Origin: Planctomycetota bacterium
GTDB taxonomy: Bacteria; Planctomycetota; PLA2
Assembly: GCA_021776735.1 (NCBI GenBank)
Contig: JAJFFH010000037.1
Span: forward strand, 124,001-188,000
Length of the DNA: 64,000 nucleotides
Direction: 5' to 3'
Of this stretch, positions 35,051 to 44,114 are shown piece by piece. Made by a program: the position numbers and the translations under genes. Every line of letters begins with the position of its first letter. Within the stretch, counting starts at the first letter, position 1. The notes beneath the pieces were generated by a model, which made no database searches, was not told the origin of the DNA, and saw only the letters and a list, made by a program, of their open reading frames with translations.

Positions 35051-37420
35051 CTACCCTTGAATCAGGAGAAAGGAGGCCCACTCTGCGGCGTGACGTCCCT
35101 CTTTTTGCAAGCATCGTGCCGCCGCATGAACGGCACGCGCCGGACCGAGGTCAAGCGCGGCATAAAAGGCCCGCATCCAAGCGTGCGCGGCCTCGTCGGG
35201 CACATCCCAGCGGCTGGCCACCACACCGGCAGCGCCAGCGGCGAGAAGCGCCCGCGGAAACCCCGCCAACGCCTCGCCGAACCAAGTCAGGGATGGGTCC
35301 CCCGTCCGGCACGCACTCAGCACAACCAACGCGCCCTTGACGGAACCGGGCCGCAGGTCCGACGCTGTCAGCCACCCGTTGCGCAACCGCAAGGCCGACA
35401 AGGAGGGAGCCTGATCATGCGCGACGGCGTGTCCCGCGAAGTGCACGAGCCGGCGGCCCCGCAGCGCTCCCAGGATTTCCTCGCGCTCCGGGTTGGACAG
35501 GCCGGTGGCGTTCGGGACCAGTTTCAACTCCGCGGCGACGCTTTCGAGCGTGTCATCGACCCCGACCGCGAGTGCCGCGCCCGGTTTCCACCTGGGCGAC
35601 GTCCAGCGCGCGCACGGCGTGTACACGACCACGGTGTCGGCCATGGCGGGTAGTGCCTCGAACGGCACGTCCCCGAGCTGAGGAAGCGGCACGACGGCGA
35701 TGCTATCCGGCCACGGCCCGTCGTCGAGAAGCAGACCCTCGAGCTCGCGCAGGCAGGAGGCGGCGGGTTCAACCTCGGCCTGGCCGAAGAGCCGGCGCGT
35801 CACTTGAAACCGGAACTCATCCGCGCGTGCGCGCAGGCGCCCAAGCGTACCGCAGTCCCAGGCGCGCACCGCCGTCCCGTCCCAGAAGAGACCGTGCACC
35901 CGTCCGGCGAGGACCGCGTAGGCCACGGTCGGGCGCACCGGCAGTCCGTGGACCCCTTGCGCTCGCACGGGAATCGGGGTCTCGTGTTCCGTCACGGCAG
36001 CGAGAAACTCGCGCTCTCCGCGGTCCATGAACGCCTTGCGCAGGCCGCCGTGCTGGTCGACCTCGCGCCACAGGCTGTCAAGCCGCTGCCGTGCCTTGCG
36101 CACCGCCGGGTGGTCGAACGCGCCCGGGGTCTCGCGCTCGATCTCTTCGAGCAGCGTTCGCGCACGCGCGGAGTCAATCACGACGAATGCCTCGCGAAGA
36201 TCGGCGGGCCAGCCGCGGCGCAGCAGTTCAACCGCAAATCCCTCGTACGCGGGCAGGTGCAGCAGCAGCGTCGTCGCGCGCAGGCGCGCGGTCGGGGCCA
36301 ACGTGCGCGCCTGCTCCGCGGCGCGCCAGGCGCCACGGAGTCCGGCGATTCCCTGCGCTTTCACGCGCAGAATCTCCGGACGCAGCCAACGGCGCAGGGA
36401 ACGGGGATAGCGGTCGGCGTGACGACGCAGCGCCCGGGAATCGTTGCGTTTGAGCAGCGCTTCAAGCGCGTCGAACCAGTGGCCGCACTCCCGCAGGACC
36501 TGCTCGGCCCGGGCCAGATCCTCCCCCAGGAGGACATCGGCAGCAGCCTGTCCGGCGCGGTCCCCGGCCGCATGAAACATGGCCCGGGCCCGCCGCGCCG
36601 AGGCCTTGCGGCCATTGAGCCGGGCCAGCAGAAGCTGGGCACGCGCCGCCTCCAGCGGCGCCTCGGTTCGCAACGCGCGCGCGGCCGAGCGGGCGCGAGC
36701 TGTCGCGCGCGCTCGATCGCCCAAGCGCGCGAACAGTTCAGCCTCGTCGAAAGCAACGAGCGCCGCGCGCCTACGGTCCCCACGCCGCTCGAATCGGTCG
36801 CGCGCCACCCGATATGCCGACAGCGCTGCCCAAGTGTCACCCCGAAGAGCCGCGACCCAGGCCAGGTTGTGGGCAACGATCTCGGCAGAGGCCTCGTGCC
36901 CGGCGCGTTCGAACTCGCGCGTGGCCTGCTCTAGGACTCGACGCGCCTCTTGGAGCGCACCTCGACGGGCCAGGCGCAATCCCAGGTTTTGCCGGGCTGT
37001 CGCTCGCACGACACCGAGTCCGCGAGAAGCGGCTTCACGAAAACAGGCTTCTGCGGCCGTCTCGTCCCCCAACGCGTTGAGCGACGAACCGAGGGCGTTG
37101 AGCCACATCGGTTCCGACGAATCCGAGTGCCGCCGACGCCAGGAACGAACCGCTGCGGCGTTGCCCAGGAGTGCCGCGATCTGGACACCTCCCATCGCCG
37201 CAACGAGCGCGCCTCGATCGTCACCGCGCCGGCGAAACATTGCCGCGGCTTGCTGGTAGCCCACGTGCGCGGCGCGGTGGCGACCCCGCACATGGTCGAG
37301 TTGGGCGCGGTCCAGACGGCGCAACGCCGCGTCCTCGATGCGCCGCAGAAGCCGGCTCGCGCGCTTGAGATCCCGGCGCAGCGCGGTCTGGAACTCCCGG
37401 TGAACCTCGAGGTCGCTCAC
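35051..37420 (-). CDS. TPR-CHAT caspase-like protease
   Basis: The 789-residue protein starts at GTG 37420, overlapping the anti-sigma stop (GTGA). The frame extends upstream but shadows the anti-sigma gene. Residues of about 1-480 are TPR-like helical repeats. The C-terminal CHAT domain carries the caspase-type dyad: His664 in LVHFAGHAVAHD and Cys704 in LVVLSACRTGD, followed by GVVASRWDVPDE. TPR-CHAT proteins are peptidases; in type III-E CRISPR the homologous fold (Csx29) cleaves Csx30. Here the preceding genes are a zinc-finger anti-sigma and an ECF sigma, which suggests that the target lies in that pair (inference). Confidence 0.9.
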   Translation of the reverse strand: MSDLEVHREFQTALRRDLKRASRLLRRIEDAALRRLDRAQLDHVRGRHRAAHVGYQQAAAMFRRRGDDRGALVAAMGGVQIAALLGNAAAVRSWRRRHSDSSEPMWLNALGSSLNALGDETAAEACFREAASRGLGVVRATARQNLGLRLARRGALQEARRVLEQATREFERAGHEASAEIVAHNLAWVAALRGDTWAALSAYRVARDRFERRGDRRRAALVAFDEAELFARLGDRARATARARSAARALRTEAPLEAARAQLLLARLNGRKASARRARAMFHAAGDRAGQAAADVLLGEDLARAEQVLRECGHWFDALEALLKRNDSRALRRHADRYPRSLRRWLRPEILRVKAQGIAGLRGAWRAAEQARTLAPTARLRATTLLLHLPAYEGFAVELLRRGWPADLREAFVVIDSARARTLLEEIERETPGAFDHPAVRKARQRLDSLWREVDQHGGLRKAFMDRGEREFLAAVTEHETPIPVRAQGVHGLPVRPTVAYAVLAGRVHGLFWDGTAVRAWDCGTLGRLRARADEFRFQVTRRLFGQAEVEPAASCLRELEGLLLDDGPWPDSIAVVPLPQLGDVPFEALPAMADTVVVYTPCARWTSPRWKPGAALAVGVDDTLESVAAELKLVPNATGLSNPEREEILGALRGRRLVHFAGHAVAHDQAPSLSALRLRNGWLTASDLRPGSVKGALVVLSACRTGDPSLTWFGEALAGFPRALLAAGAAGVVASRWDVPDEAAHAWMRAFYAALDLGPARAVHAAARCLQKEGRHAAEWASFLLIQG

Positions 37421-37929
37421 GGCTCCACGCTCAAGGTCTCGCCTTCGACCTCGAGAGTGAAGGCGCCGCGGACGATGCCGACCGAGAACCGGCCGTCCGC
37501 TCCGACCTTCAAGGCATCGCCGTCCTTGGCTACCGGCACCCACGGAGTCACGTGGCCGAGCACGCGCCAGCCGCGGCTCACCCTGGTCAGGTAGAGCTCG
37601 ATCGTCACCGGTCCGTCGAACTTCAGATAGCGGGTCTGATCCGTCGCCGCGCCTCGAACGGCGAGCGCCGGCCGCAGCCACGAATCGATGGCGACGACGA
37701 AGCCGCGGCGGCCTGTCGCGAAGTGGTCGCGGAACACGCGGAGCGCGCGGCGGCGGGCACTTCGGGACGGTTTCGGCGCCATGGTCGCGCGCCGTCCGCT
37801 CGCGATCAGGATTCGCGCCTCGGCGAGGGCGGCGCGGCAAGCCGCGCATTCGATCACATGCGTGGCGGCGGCCTTGAGTTCGCGCCCGGCGGCCAGGTCC
37901 ATCAGCGCGGCAAATCCCGGATGTGCCAT
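37417..37929 (-). CDS. zinc-finger (zf-HC2-like) anti-sigma factor
   Basis: 170 residues from ATG 37929 with GCAGGAAC upstream. The zinc-binding anti-sigma signature HxxxCxxC is H24, C28, C31 (THVIECAACRAAL). No membrane segment is visible, so it should be a soluble cytoplasmic anti-sigma. After a basic linker the C-terminus is a beta-rich domain (YLKFDGPVTIELYL to FTLEVEGETLSVEP). It begins ten bases after the stop of the ECF sigma gene and overlaps the TPR-CHAT start by four bases, so all three are translated together. Confidence 0.85.
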   Translation of the reverse strand: MAHPGFAALMDLAAGRELKAAATHVIECAACRAALAEARILIASGRRATMAPKPSRSARRRALRVFRDHFATGRRGFVVAIDSWLRPALAVRGAATDQTRYLKFDGPVTIELYLTRVSRGWRVLGHVTPWVPVAKDGDALKVGADGRFSVGIVRGAFTLEVEGETLSVEP

Positions 37930-37939
37930 AGTTCCTGCC

Positions 37940-38485
37940 CTAGGAGGCGCCGGAGTCCTGTTTGGATACAAGGACTTTTTTCATTCTGTCTAGACATCGG
38001 CGCCGTGTGGGCCCCAGCGATCCGCGAGGCACGCCCAGCTTTTTCGCCACGTTGTCGTAGCTCGGCGTCGGCGCGGCAAAATACAGCAGTTCGAGGAGCT
38101 TGCGGCAGCGAGCCGAGATCTGCTCCAGCGCGTCGCGCACCTGCTGCTCCTCTTCGAGCAGGGCGACAAACTCCTCCGGCGGTGCGGCCCCGGTCAGCGG
38201 CGGCAGATCGGGTGGAAGTTCGCGCCTCTCCTTCCTGGCGAGCGCCCAGGTCGCGCGCGACGTCGTGCGGATCAGCCATTGCGGCAGCGCCTGGACATCA
38301 CGGACCGAACGGAGATTGCGCACGAGGATCAGGCAGACCTCGGCGAACACGTCGTCGCACTGCGCCGAGCCCAGTCCGTACCGCCGTGGAATCGACAGGA
38401 TCAGCGGGGCATACCGATCGACGAGCACGGTCCACGCCGACTCGTCGCCGGAGCGGCAGCGCGCAATGAGATCGTGGTCCGGCAT
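37940..38485 (-). CDS. ECF sigma factor, first gene of the CHAT operon
   Basis: The 181-residue stand-alone ECF sigma has region 2 (ARCRSGDESAWTVLVDRYAPLILSI; CDDVFAEVCLILVRNL) and region 4 (LELLYFAAPTPSYDNVAKKLG). It lacks the long C-terminal extension of the four sigma-sensor fusions in this window. It should direct RNA polymerase to target promoters once freed from the anti-sigma encoded next. Self-activation of this operon is likely but not shown by a recognisable promoter. Confidence 0.9.
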   Translation of the reverse strand: MPDHDLIARCRSGDESAWTVLVDRYAPLILSIPRRYGLGSAQCDDVFAEVCLILVRNLRSVRDVQALPQWLIRTTSRATWALARKERRELPPDLPPLTGAAPPEEFVALLEEEQQVRDALEQISARCRKLLELLYFAAPTPSYDNVAKKLGVPRGSLGPTRRRCLDRMKKVLVSKQDSGAS

Positions 38486-38565
38486 CAGGCGGCTATGAAT
38501 ATAGAGCGAGGCGAGCCGGACACAATGGTCCGGCCCGCCCTTTGGGAGGTTGGGTAACGGAGGCG

Positions 38566-39744
38566 TCAGTCCGCTACCGGCTCGGGTACGAGCCCGGAAA
38601 GCAGGAGCTCCCCGGTGCCGTCCCGTTTGACTTCCACGAGAAGGCCCACGAGGGTGCCCGAGGTGGCGGCACCACTCGGCAGGACATCGCCATCCTGGGT
38701 GTCCCGCTTGAACTCGGCCTCGCCGGAGGCGTCCGCCGCGATCTTGCCCAGGGAGACGCCGTCGAGGAAGAACTCGACGATCTCGCCGGCACCGAGGTTT
38801 TCGGCCTCGACCTTGAACCGCTCGCGCGACTGCTCGGGCCGGGAGCGAGTCTCGACGTGTCCCTCGAGCGCGCCCACATGCGAGGTGAGACGATCCCGGC
38901 CGCGCGTCCGATCGCCATCGTCGCCACCGCCGTCGCCGTCATTACCGCTGCCGCTGTTGTCGTCGTCGTCCCCGTTTGCGGTGGACGCCGCGGGCAGCTC
39001 CGGCACGGTGCCGGTCAGGAGCGTCGCGCCCCCGTCCATGAACCGCACCTCGACCGACAGGCCCTCGAGATCGGCCACGGTCGCGGCTTCCAAGGGCAGA
39101 AGGCCGCCATCATTGGTCTCGATCTCCAACTCGGCTTCGCCGTCGGCGTCAGCGGCAGCCGAACCGATCACGATGCCGTCGAGGAGGAACTCGACGACGT
39201 CTCCGGGCGCGAGGTCCTCGGCTTCGATCTCGAGTTTTTCACCGTTTCCGGAGCGCACCTTGATCTTGCCGCTTACGTCGGCATCCGGCGAATCCGCCGC
39301 GCGGGTGAGCCGCACGCGCGCCTCGCGCCGTCCGTTTCGCGAGATCGAGACCTCGGTGGCGTTGTTGCCATCGACCGCAACCTTCACATCGACATCGTCA
39401 CCCGCACCGACCGGGATAGAGCCGATGGCGTTGTCGCCGGGCCCCTGGTCGGGCGTGCCGTTGTCGTCCGTACTGTTGCCGGCAAGACCGGCGCGACCGA
39501 ACCGCAGCGTGAACACGCCAGGCGAGAGATCCGGGAACGCGAACGCGCCGGTGCCGTCCGTAGTAACAACCGCACCGTTTTCGACCAGCTCGACGGTCAC
39601 GCCAGCGCGGTTGAGCGTCTGCCCGTCCACCTGGACGATCGTCCCGGAAAGCGCCGCTGTCTCAAGGACCGGCGAACCACCGCCGCCACAGGCCGTCAAG
39701 AAAAAGGCGCCAAGAACCAAAGCAGACATCATCAAGAACCGCAT
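38566..39744 (-). CDS. lipoprotein with beta-sandwich and duplicated domain
   Basis: 392 residues from ATG 39744, eight bases behind AAAGGAG. The lipobox is LGAFFLTAC. A carboxypeptidase-regulatory-like unit (SGTIVQVDGQTLNRAGVTVEL, then DGTGAFAFPDLSPGVFTL) is followed by two related domains, KLEIEAEDLAPGDVVEFLLDGIVIG and RFKVEAENLGAGEIVEFFLDGVSLG, separated by an Asp/Gly-rich linker. The duplication is clear from the shared EAE-LxxGxxVEFxLDG pattern. The function is unknown; it is probably an envelope or adhesion component. It lies 80 bases upstream of the CHAT operon on the same strand. Confidence 0.75.
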   Translation of the reverse strand: MRFLMMSALVLGAFFLTACGGGGSPVLETAALSGTIVQVDGQTLNRAGVTVELVENGAVVTTDGTGAFAFPDLSPGVFTLRFGRAGLAGNSTDDNGTPDQGPGDNAIGSIPVGAGDDVDVKVAVDGNNATEVSISRNGRREARVRLTRAADSPDADVSGKIKVRSGNGEKLEIEAEDLAPGDVVEFLLDGIVIGSAAADADGEAELEIETNDGGLLPLEAATVADLEGLSVEVRFMDGGATLLTGTVPELPAASTANGDDDDNSGSGNDGDGGGDDGDRTRGRDRLTSHVGALEGHVETRSRPEQSRERFKVEAENLGAGEIVEFFLDGVSLGKIAADASGEAEFKRDTQDGDVLPSGAATSGTLVGLLVEVKRDGTGELLLSGLVPEPVAD

Positions 39745-39822
39745 CAAAAAGACTCCTTTCGTCACCCCAAGGAGTGGCGGGGCGACGCGTAGATACACCG
39801 GCAGAAAAACCCGAGGAAGCAG

Positions 39823-39861
39823 ACGAACGGCGATGTCTGGTTGCGCAGCATCGCCGTCGGT
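39823..39861. repeat. diverged inverted pair of the dispersed motif
   Basis: AGCAG-ACGAACGGCGATG (forward, 39823-39835 for the core) and CATCGCCGTCGGTTTGCT (reverse, core 39849-39861) each carry one core mismatch but keep the AGC/GCT ends. The spacer is 13 bases. It lies in the divergent control region between the lipoprotein and cytochrome operons. Confidence 0.75.
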
Positions 39862-39961
39862 TTGCTGTGGTCACCGGTCCTCACGAAAAAACCAAAAAGA
39901 TGTATCCAGCAGCGGGCTGCGGACTCCTTGCGCGCGGTGACCGAGGAGGAGGGTCCCCACC

Positions 39962-41266
39962 ATCAAGTTTCAACACCTGGCTGCCGCCGCCTTTGCCGCC
40001 ATCTTGTTTTTGCTCGCCCTATGGCAGCGCCTGACCGACCGGCGCTCCCGGGCCGCGACGGTCGCGCGCCTGCGCGAGGCGGACGACAGCGGCGCGAACC
40101 GGCCGATCGCACAGCATCCCCAGGTGCAGCCGTACGTCTGCATCGGCTGCGGAAGTTGCGTGCGCGCTTGCCCCGAGGGCGGCGTGCTCGGTCTGGTCGA
40201 CGGCGTCGCACGGCTGGTCCAGGCCTCGCATTGCGTCGGCCACGGACTGTGTGAACAGGCGTGCCCGGTCGGCGCCATCACCGTCGGGCTCGGGCATCTC
40301 GCGTACGCGCCGGACATGCCGATCCTGGACGAGACGCTTCAGACCAGCGTCGAAGGCGTCTACATCGCCGGTGAGCTGGGCGGATTTGCGCTGATCCGCA
40401 ACGCGATCGGCCAGGGACGGCGCGTCGTCGGCGCTGTCGCGGAACGCGGGCGGGCGCGCGGCGACGTGTCGGACGTCCTCATCGTGGGCGGGGGCCCTGC
40501 AGGACTTGCAGCTTCGATGGGTGCGGTCGAACGCGACCTCTCCTACGTCACGATCGACCAGGACGACCTCGGGGGCACCGTGCGCAAGTATCCGCGCAGA
40601 AAGCTCGTGCTCACCCAACCCGTGGAGCTCCCGCTCGGGGAGCGGCTGACGGATTCCGAGTACGCCAAGGAAGACCTGGTTGAGTTTTTCGAGGACGTCT
40701 CGCAACGCCACGGCATCGCGGTGCGTCCGCAGGTCAAGCTCCTCGGCGTGACGCGCGACGGGGACTGCCTCGTCGCCGAGACGTCCGCCGGCGTCGTGCG
40801 GACGCGGTCGGTCGTTTTGGCCCTCGGTCGGCGCGGCACGCCGCGGCGCCTCGGCGTTCCCGGCGAAGACGCGGAGAAGGTTCTCTACCGCCTCATCGAC
40901 GCCGCCTCGTTTCAGGACCAGCGCATGCTCGTGGTCGGCGGCGGCGACAGCGCCATCGAGGCGGCCATCGCGCTCGCGGAGCAGCCGGGCAACGAGGTCG
41001 TCTTGTCCTACCGCAAGGAAGCGTTCTTCCGGCTCAAGAAGCGCAACCTTGAACGGATCGAACGCTTCGTTGCCGCCGGGCGCATCCGGACGCTCTTCTC
41101 TTCGGCGGTGGAACGGATCGAGGCGGACCACGTCGTCGTTCATACGGCGGCCGGTCCGGAACACCTCGGCAACGACTTCGTGTTCGTGTTCGCCGGCGGG
41201 GAGGCACCTTTTCCGCTGCTGCGCAAGATCGGCATCCGGCTCCATGGAGATCTGGAGGCGGCATGA
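39962..41266 (+). CDS. membrane-anchored Fe-S/FAD pyridine-nucleotide oxidoreductase
   Basis: The first gene of the electron-conduit operon codes for 434 residues if started at ATC 39962, nine bases after AGGAGGAGG; a TTG at 40004 is the first ordinary start but has no ribosome site. An N-terminal hydrophobic segment (AAAAFAAILFLLALW) anchors it. Next is a ferredoxin part: CIGCGSCVRACP, then CVGHGLCEQACP with His where the second Cys is usual. A flavin-type segment (GVYIAGELGGFALIRNAI) and a thioredoxin-reductase-like FAD/NAD(P) fold follow (DVLIVGGGPAGLAAS; MLVVGGGDSAIEAA). It should pass electrons between NAD(P)H, flavin, Fe-S clusters and the membrane partner encoded next. Confidence 0.85.
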   Translation: MKFQHLAAAAFAAILFLLALWQRLTDRRSRAATVARLREADDSGANRPIAQHPQVQPYVCIGCGSCVRACPEGGVLGLVDGVARLVQASHCVGHGLCEQACPVGAITVGLGHLAYAPDMPILDETLQTSVEGVYIAGELGGFALIRNAIGQGRRVVGAVAERGRARGDVSDVLIVGGGPAGLAASMGAVERDLSYVTIDQDDLGGTVRKYPRRKLVLTQPVELPLGERLTDSEYAKEDLVEFFEDVSQRHGIAVRPQVKLLGVTRDGDCLVAETSAGVVRTRSVVLALGRRGTPRRLGVPGEDAEKVLYRLIDAASFQDQRMLVVGGGDSAIEAAIALAEQPGNEVVLSYRKEAFFRLKKRNLERIERFVAAGRIRTLFSSAVERIEADHVVVHTAAGPEHLGNDFVFVFAGGEAPFPLLRKIGIRLHGDLEAA

Positions 41267-42111
41267 GCAGGCGAACGGCAGGGGCGCTCGGGGCCGTCTG
41301 CGTAGCGGCACTCGGATGGCTTGTTTTTGTGGGCTGGGACTACTACCGGCTCGCGGGCGCCGAGCGCCCGACCCATCTTCGCCATGCGCTCCTGCGCTCG
41401 TCGGGCACCGTGGGGCTGGCCTGCGGCGTCGGTGCGGCGATCCTGTTCGTGTCGAACCTGACCTATCTCCTGCGCAAGCGATTCCTCTTCGCGCACAAAC
41501 TCGGTTCGCTGCGCGCGTGGATGTCGTTTCACGTGCTCACCGGACTGAGTGCCGCGGGACTCGTGGTCGTGCACAGCGCGCTACTCGTCAAGAGCACCCT
41601 CGGCCTGCTCGCCGTCACCGGCCTCGGCATCGTCATCGTGACCGGTGTCATCGGACGCTACATCTATGCGCACGTCCCGCGCACACTCGAGGGCCGTGAA
41701 CTGGAACGCGACGAGTTGCGGCGCCGGCTTGCCGAGCACCGTACCGAACTCGCGCAGTACGGGCTCGACCCCACCCTCTTGGGGATGCCTGCGGCGGTGC
41801 CGGAAGCGAAGGGCCTGTTCGCCCGCCTCTGGGGCATCGTCGTGGGCGATCGCGCGCTGCGGCACGAATATTCAGTGTTGCGCGACGCCGTCCGCAACCG
41901 CCCGGAACTCCGACCGCTGGCCGGACGCGTCCTGCCGACGGCACGCCGCTTCGCGCGCGACAGCCATCGCCTCGCCCGCTACGCGGAGCTGCGCGGACTC
42001 ATGGGTTCGTGGCGCTTTCTGCACCGCTGGCTCGCGGTCGCCATGCTCGCCATCGTCGGCCTCCATGTGTTTGTCGCCTGGCGCTACGGCGACCTGAGGT
42101 GGCCCCGATGA
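41263..42111 (+). CDS. b-type cytochrome-like integral membrane protein
   Basis: 282 residues, start ATGA overlapping the previous stop. Five membrane segments are visible at about 8-26, 50-68, 87-107, 112-130 and 250-270. Histidines occur in pairs in two of them: SFHVLTG and VVVHSALL (third), FLHRWLA and GLHVFVAW (fifth). That is the pattern expected for bis-His b hemes. A charged loop of about 110 residues separates segments four and five. Placed between an Fe-S/FAD reductase and periplasmic multiheme cytochromes, it probably carries electrons across or from the cytoplasmic membrane, possibly with quinol. Heme binding is inferred. Confidence 0.7.
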   Translation: MSRRTAGALGAVCVAALGWLVFVGWDYYRLAGAERPTHLRHALLRSSGTVGLACGVGAAILFVSNLTYLLRKRFLFAHKLGSLRAWMSFHVLTGLSAAGLVVVHSALLVKSTLGLLAVTGLGIVIVTGVIGRYIYAHVPRTLEGRELERDELRRRLAEHRTELAQYGLDPTLLGMPAAVPEAKGLFARLWGIVVGDRALRHEYSVLRDAVRNRPELRPLAGRVLPTARRFARDSHRLARYAELRGLMGSWRFLHRWLAVAMLAIVGLHVFVAWRYGDLRWPR

Positions 42112-44114
42112 GCCACGGGATCATCCTGGTCGGCACCTTCGCGCTCTTGCTGCTCGCAGCGCTTGTGGCGTACGACGATCCGTCGCCGGGTGGCCTGACG
42201 ACCCGGCACGGCGGCGTTCCGGCCCTCGCGGGCCGCAACGGCTGTGCGGTGTGCCACGCGGACGGCGGGCTCACGAAGGGTTGCCTCGGTTGTCACACCG
42301 AAATCAAGACGCAGCTCGCGAAGGGCAACGGCCTGCACGGCACGCAGGAGTCGACCGACTGCGCGTCCTGCCATCCCGAGCACCACGGCGACACGTTCGA
42401 CCTGCTCGGCGGACTCGCCTGGGACAAAGAGTCGTTTTCGCACGACCACGTCGAATTCATTCTCGACGGCGCGCACGAGAACGCGTCCTGCGAGGCGTGC
42501 CACGGCGACAAGACGTTTTTGGGACGCTCCCAGGACTGCCTTTCCTGCCACGAGGATCCGCACCAGCGCAAGGGGTACACGCGCTGCGTCGAATGCCACG
42601 ACCAGCACGCGTTTGCCCCCGCCCCCCTCTTCAACCACGACAAGTCGTTCCCGCTCCGCGGCGCCCACGCGGAAGCGGACTGCGGAAAGTGCCATCACGA
42701 CCGGCCACACTTTGAGGCAGTTCCAGGACGGCGATGCACCGACTGCCACGAAAGCCCGCACCGCACGAAGTGGGATCAGGAGTGCGCCGCGTGCCACCGC
42801 GACAACGACCTGAAATGGAACGATGCCCACGAGACGATGACGCCGGCCGCGCACCTTGCGACCGGCTTTTCGCTTGGCGCGCCTCATGCCCGGACCGAGT
42901 GCAAGGCATGCCACAAACCGCAGGATCCGTACGCGGACCGGTTCCGGGCACGCGAGGCGAAAGACTGTGCGGGCTGTCACGACAACCCGCATCGCGTGCC
43001 CTGGGACCAGGACTGTTCGGCGTGCCATCGCGTCGGGGACGAGCACTGGCGAGCCGGCCGGAACTCGGTCACGGGGGAGGTTCACGCCAAGACGGGCTTT
43101 CGACTCGATCGTCCGCACCGCGACGTGTCGTGCGAGGCGTGCCACCGGCCCGGCCCGGACTACAAGGAGCGGTTCGCATCCAGGGGTGCCGACGACTGCG
43201 CGGCCTGCCACGAAGACGTGCACAAGGGGCAGTTCGCCGCGCGCCACAAGAGCTGCCTTGAGTGCCACGAGCGCCACCGGTTCGATCCGCCGCGCTTCGG
43301 GGCCAAAGAACACGACATCTGGCTGCTTTCGGGCGCGCATCGCGAAGCCGCGTGCGACGCATGCCACAAGACCTCGAAGAAACTGGGCGCACGCCGCTTC
43401 GCCGGTACCCCCAAAGACTGCCGGACGTGCCACGACGATCCGCACAAGGGCCAGTTCAAAAAGCGCTCGTGCCGCGAGTGCCACACCAAGCACCGGTTCC
43501 TGCCGAGCCGCATCGGCCTTCGGGAGCATCGCACGTTCGCCTTGACCGGCGCGCACCAGGCGGTCGCCTGTACCGCATGCCACGTCGAGAAGAACGGCGT
43601 GCGGCGCTTTGCGAAGACACCGGCGAGCTGCAAGAGCTGCCACGAGGACGTGCATCGCGGCCAGTTCAGGAAGGAGCTGCGCCGGGGCGACTGTACGGCG
43701 TGCCACAACGGGGAGGCGACGACATTTCGCATCCGTCCGTTCGATCACGCGAAGCGGACCGGCTACGAATTGGCCGGCAAACATGCCACCGCGGACTGCG
43801 CGCGCTGCCACGGCGACGGGCGCTACCGCGACACGCCGACGGACTGCGCGTCGTGCCACACCGACGTGCATCGCGCCCAGTTCCGTCAGGGCAAGACGAC
43901 GGACTGCGCGCGCTGCCACGAATCGCAGGCGCCGGACTGGAGCCTCAAGCGCTTCGACCATCGCCGCACGCGTTTCCCGCTGGACGGACGCCACAAGGAC
44001 GTCTCGTGCGCGAAGTGCCACCCCACGGTGGCGCAGCGCGACGGCAAGCGCGTCGTTCAGTACCGGCCGCTTGGCCGGGACTGCAGGAGCTGCCATGAAT
44101 CCGAAAAGAAATAG
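42108..44114 (+). CDS. 26-heme c-type cytochrome
   Basis: 668 residues, start ATGA overlapping the previous stop. A hydrophobic N-terminus (IILVGTFALLLLAALVA) exports or anchors it. I count 26 CxxCH heme sites from residue of about 47 to the end, for example CAVCH, CLGCH, CEACH and CRSCH, spaced about 20-35 residues apart, with many extra His as axial ligands. Repeating blocks of the type DCxxCHEDVHxGQF recur in the second half. This is a very large periplasmic electron wire in the style of multiheme cytochromes used for extracellular electron transfer. A near-miss of the dispersed motif lies at 42726. Confidence 0.9.
   Translation: MSHGIILVGTFALLLLAALVAYDDPSPGGLTTRHGGVPALAGRNGCAVCHADGGLTKGCLGCHTEIKTQLAKGNGLHGTQESTDCASCHPEHHGDTFDLLGGLAWDKESFSHDHVEFILDGAHENASCEACHGDKTFLGRSQDCLSCHEDPHQRKGYTRCVECHDQHAFAPAPLFNHDKSFPLRGAHAEADCGKCHHDRPHFEAVPGRRCTDCHESPHRTKWDQECAACHRDNDLKWNDAHETMTPAAHLATGFSLGAPHARTECKACHKPQDPYADRFRAREAKDCAGCHDNPHRVPWDQDCSACHRVGDEHWRAGRNSVTGEVHAKTGFRLDRPHRDVSCEACHRPGPDYKERFASRGADDCAACHEDVHKGQFAARHKSCLECHERHRFDPPRFGAKEHDIWLLSGAHREAACDACHKTSKKLGARRFAGTPKDCRTCHDDPHKGQFKKRSCRECHTKHRFLPSRIGLREHRTFALTGAHQAVACTACHVEKNGVRRFAKTPASCKSCHEDVHRGQFRKELRRGDCTACHNGEATTFRIRPFDHAKRTGYELAGKHATADCARCHGDGRYRDTPTDCASCHTDVHRAQFRQGKTTDCARCHESQAPDWSLKRFDHRRTRFPLDGRHKDVSCAKCHPTVAQRDGKRVVQYRPLGRDCRSCHESEKK
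42616..42627 (+). repeat. C5-G-C6 tract
   Basis: Inside the 26-heme cytochrome gene, encoding APAPL between two heme sites. One of six C5GC6-9 tracts. Confidence 0.8.

Noticed and set aside
37421..37849. Extended N-terminus of the TPR-CHAT protein
   Set aside because: The upstream frame is Arg-rich shadow of the anti-sigma gene; GTG 37420 overlaps its stop in the normal coupling pattern.
35051..38485. CHAT operon as part of a type III-E CRISPR locus
   Set aside because: No gRAMP/Cas7-11-like protein or repeat array is present in the surrounding sequence of this window.
43609..44094. Extended start for the 16-heme cytochrome
   Set aside because: The open frame upstream of 44095 reads Arg/Thr-rich sequence inside the 26-heme gene; the ATG at 44095 starts a proper export signal.
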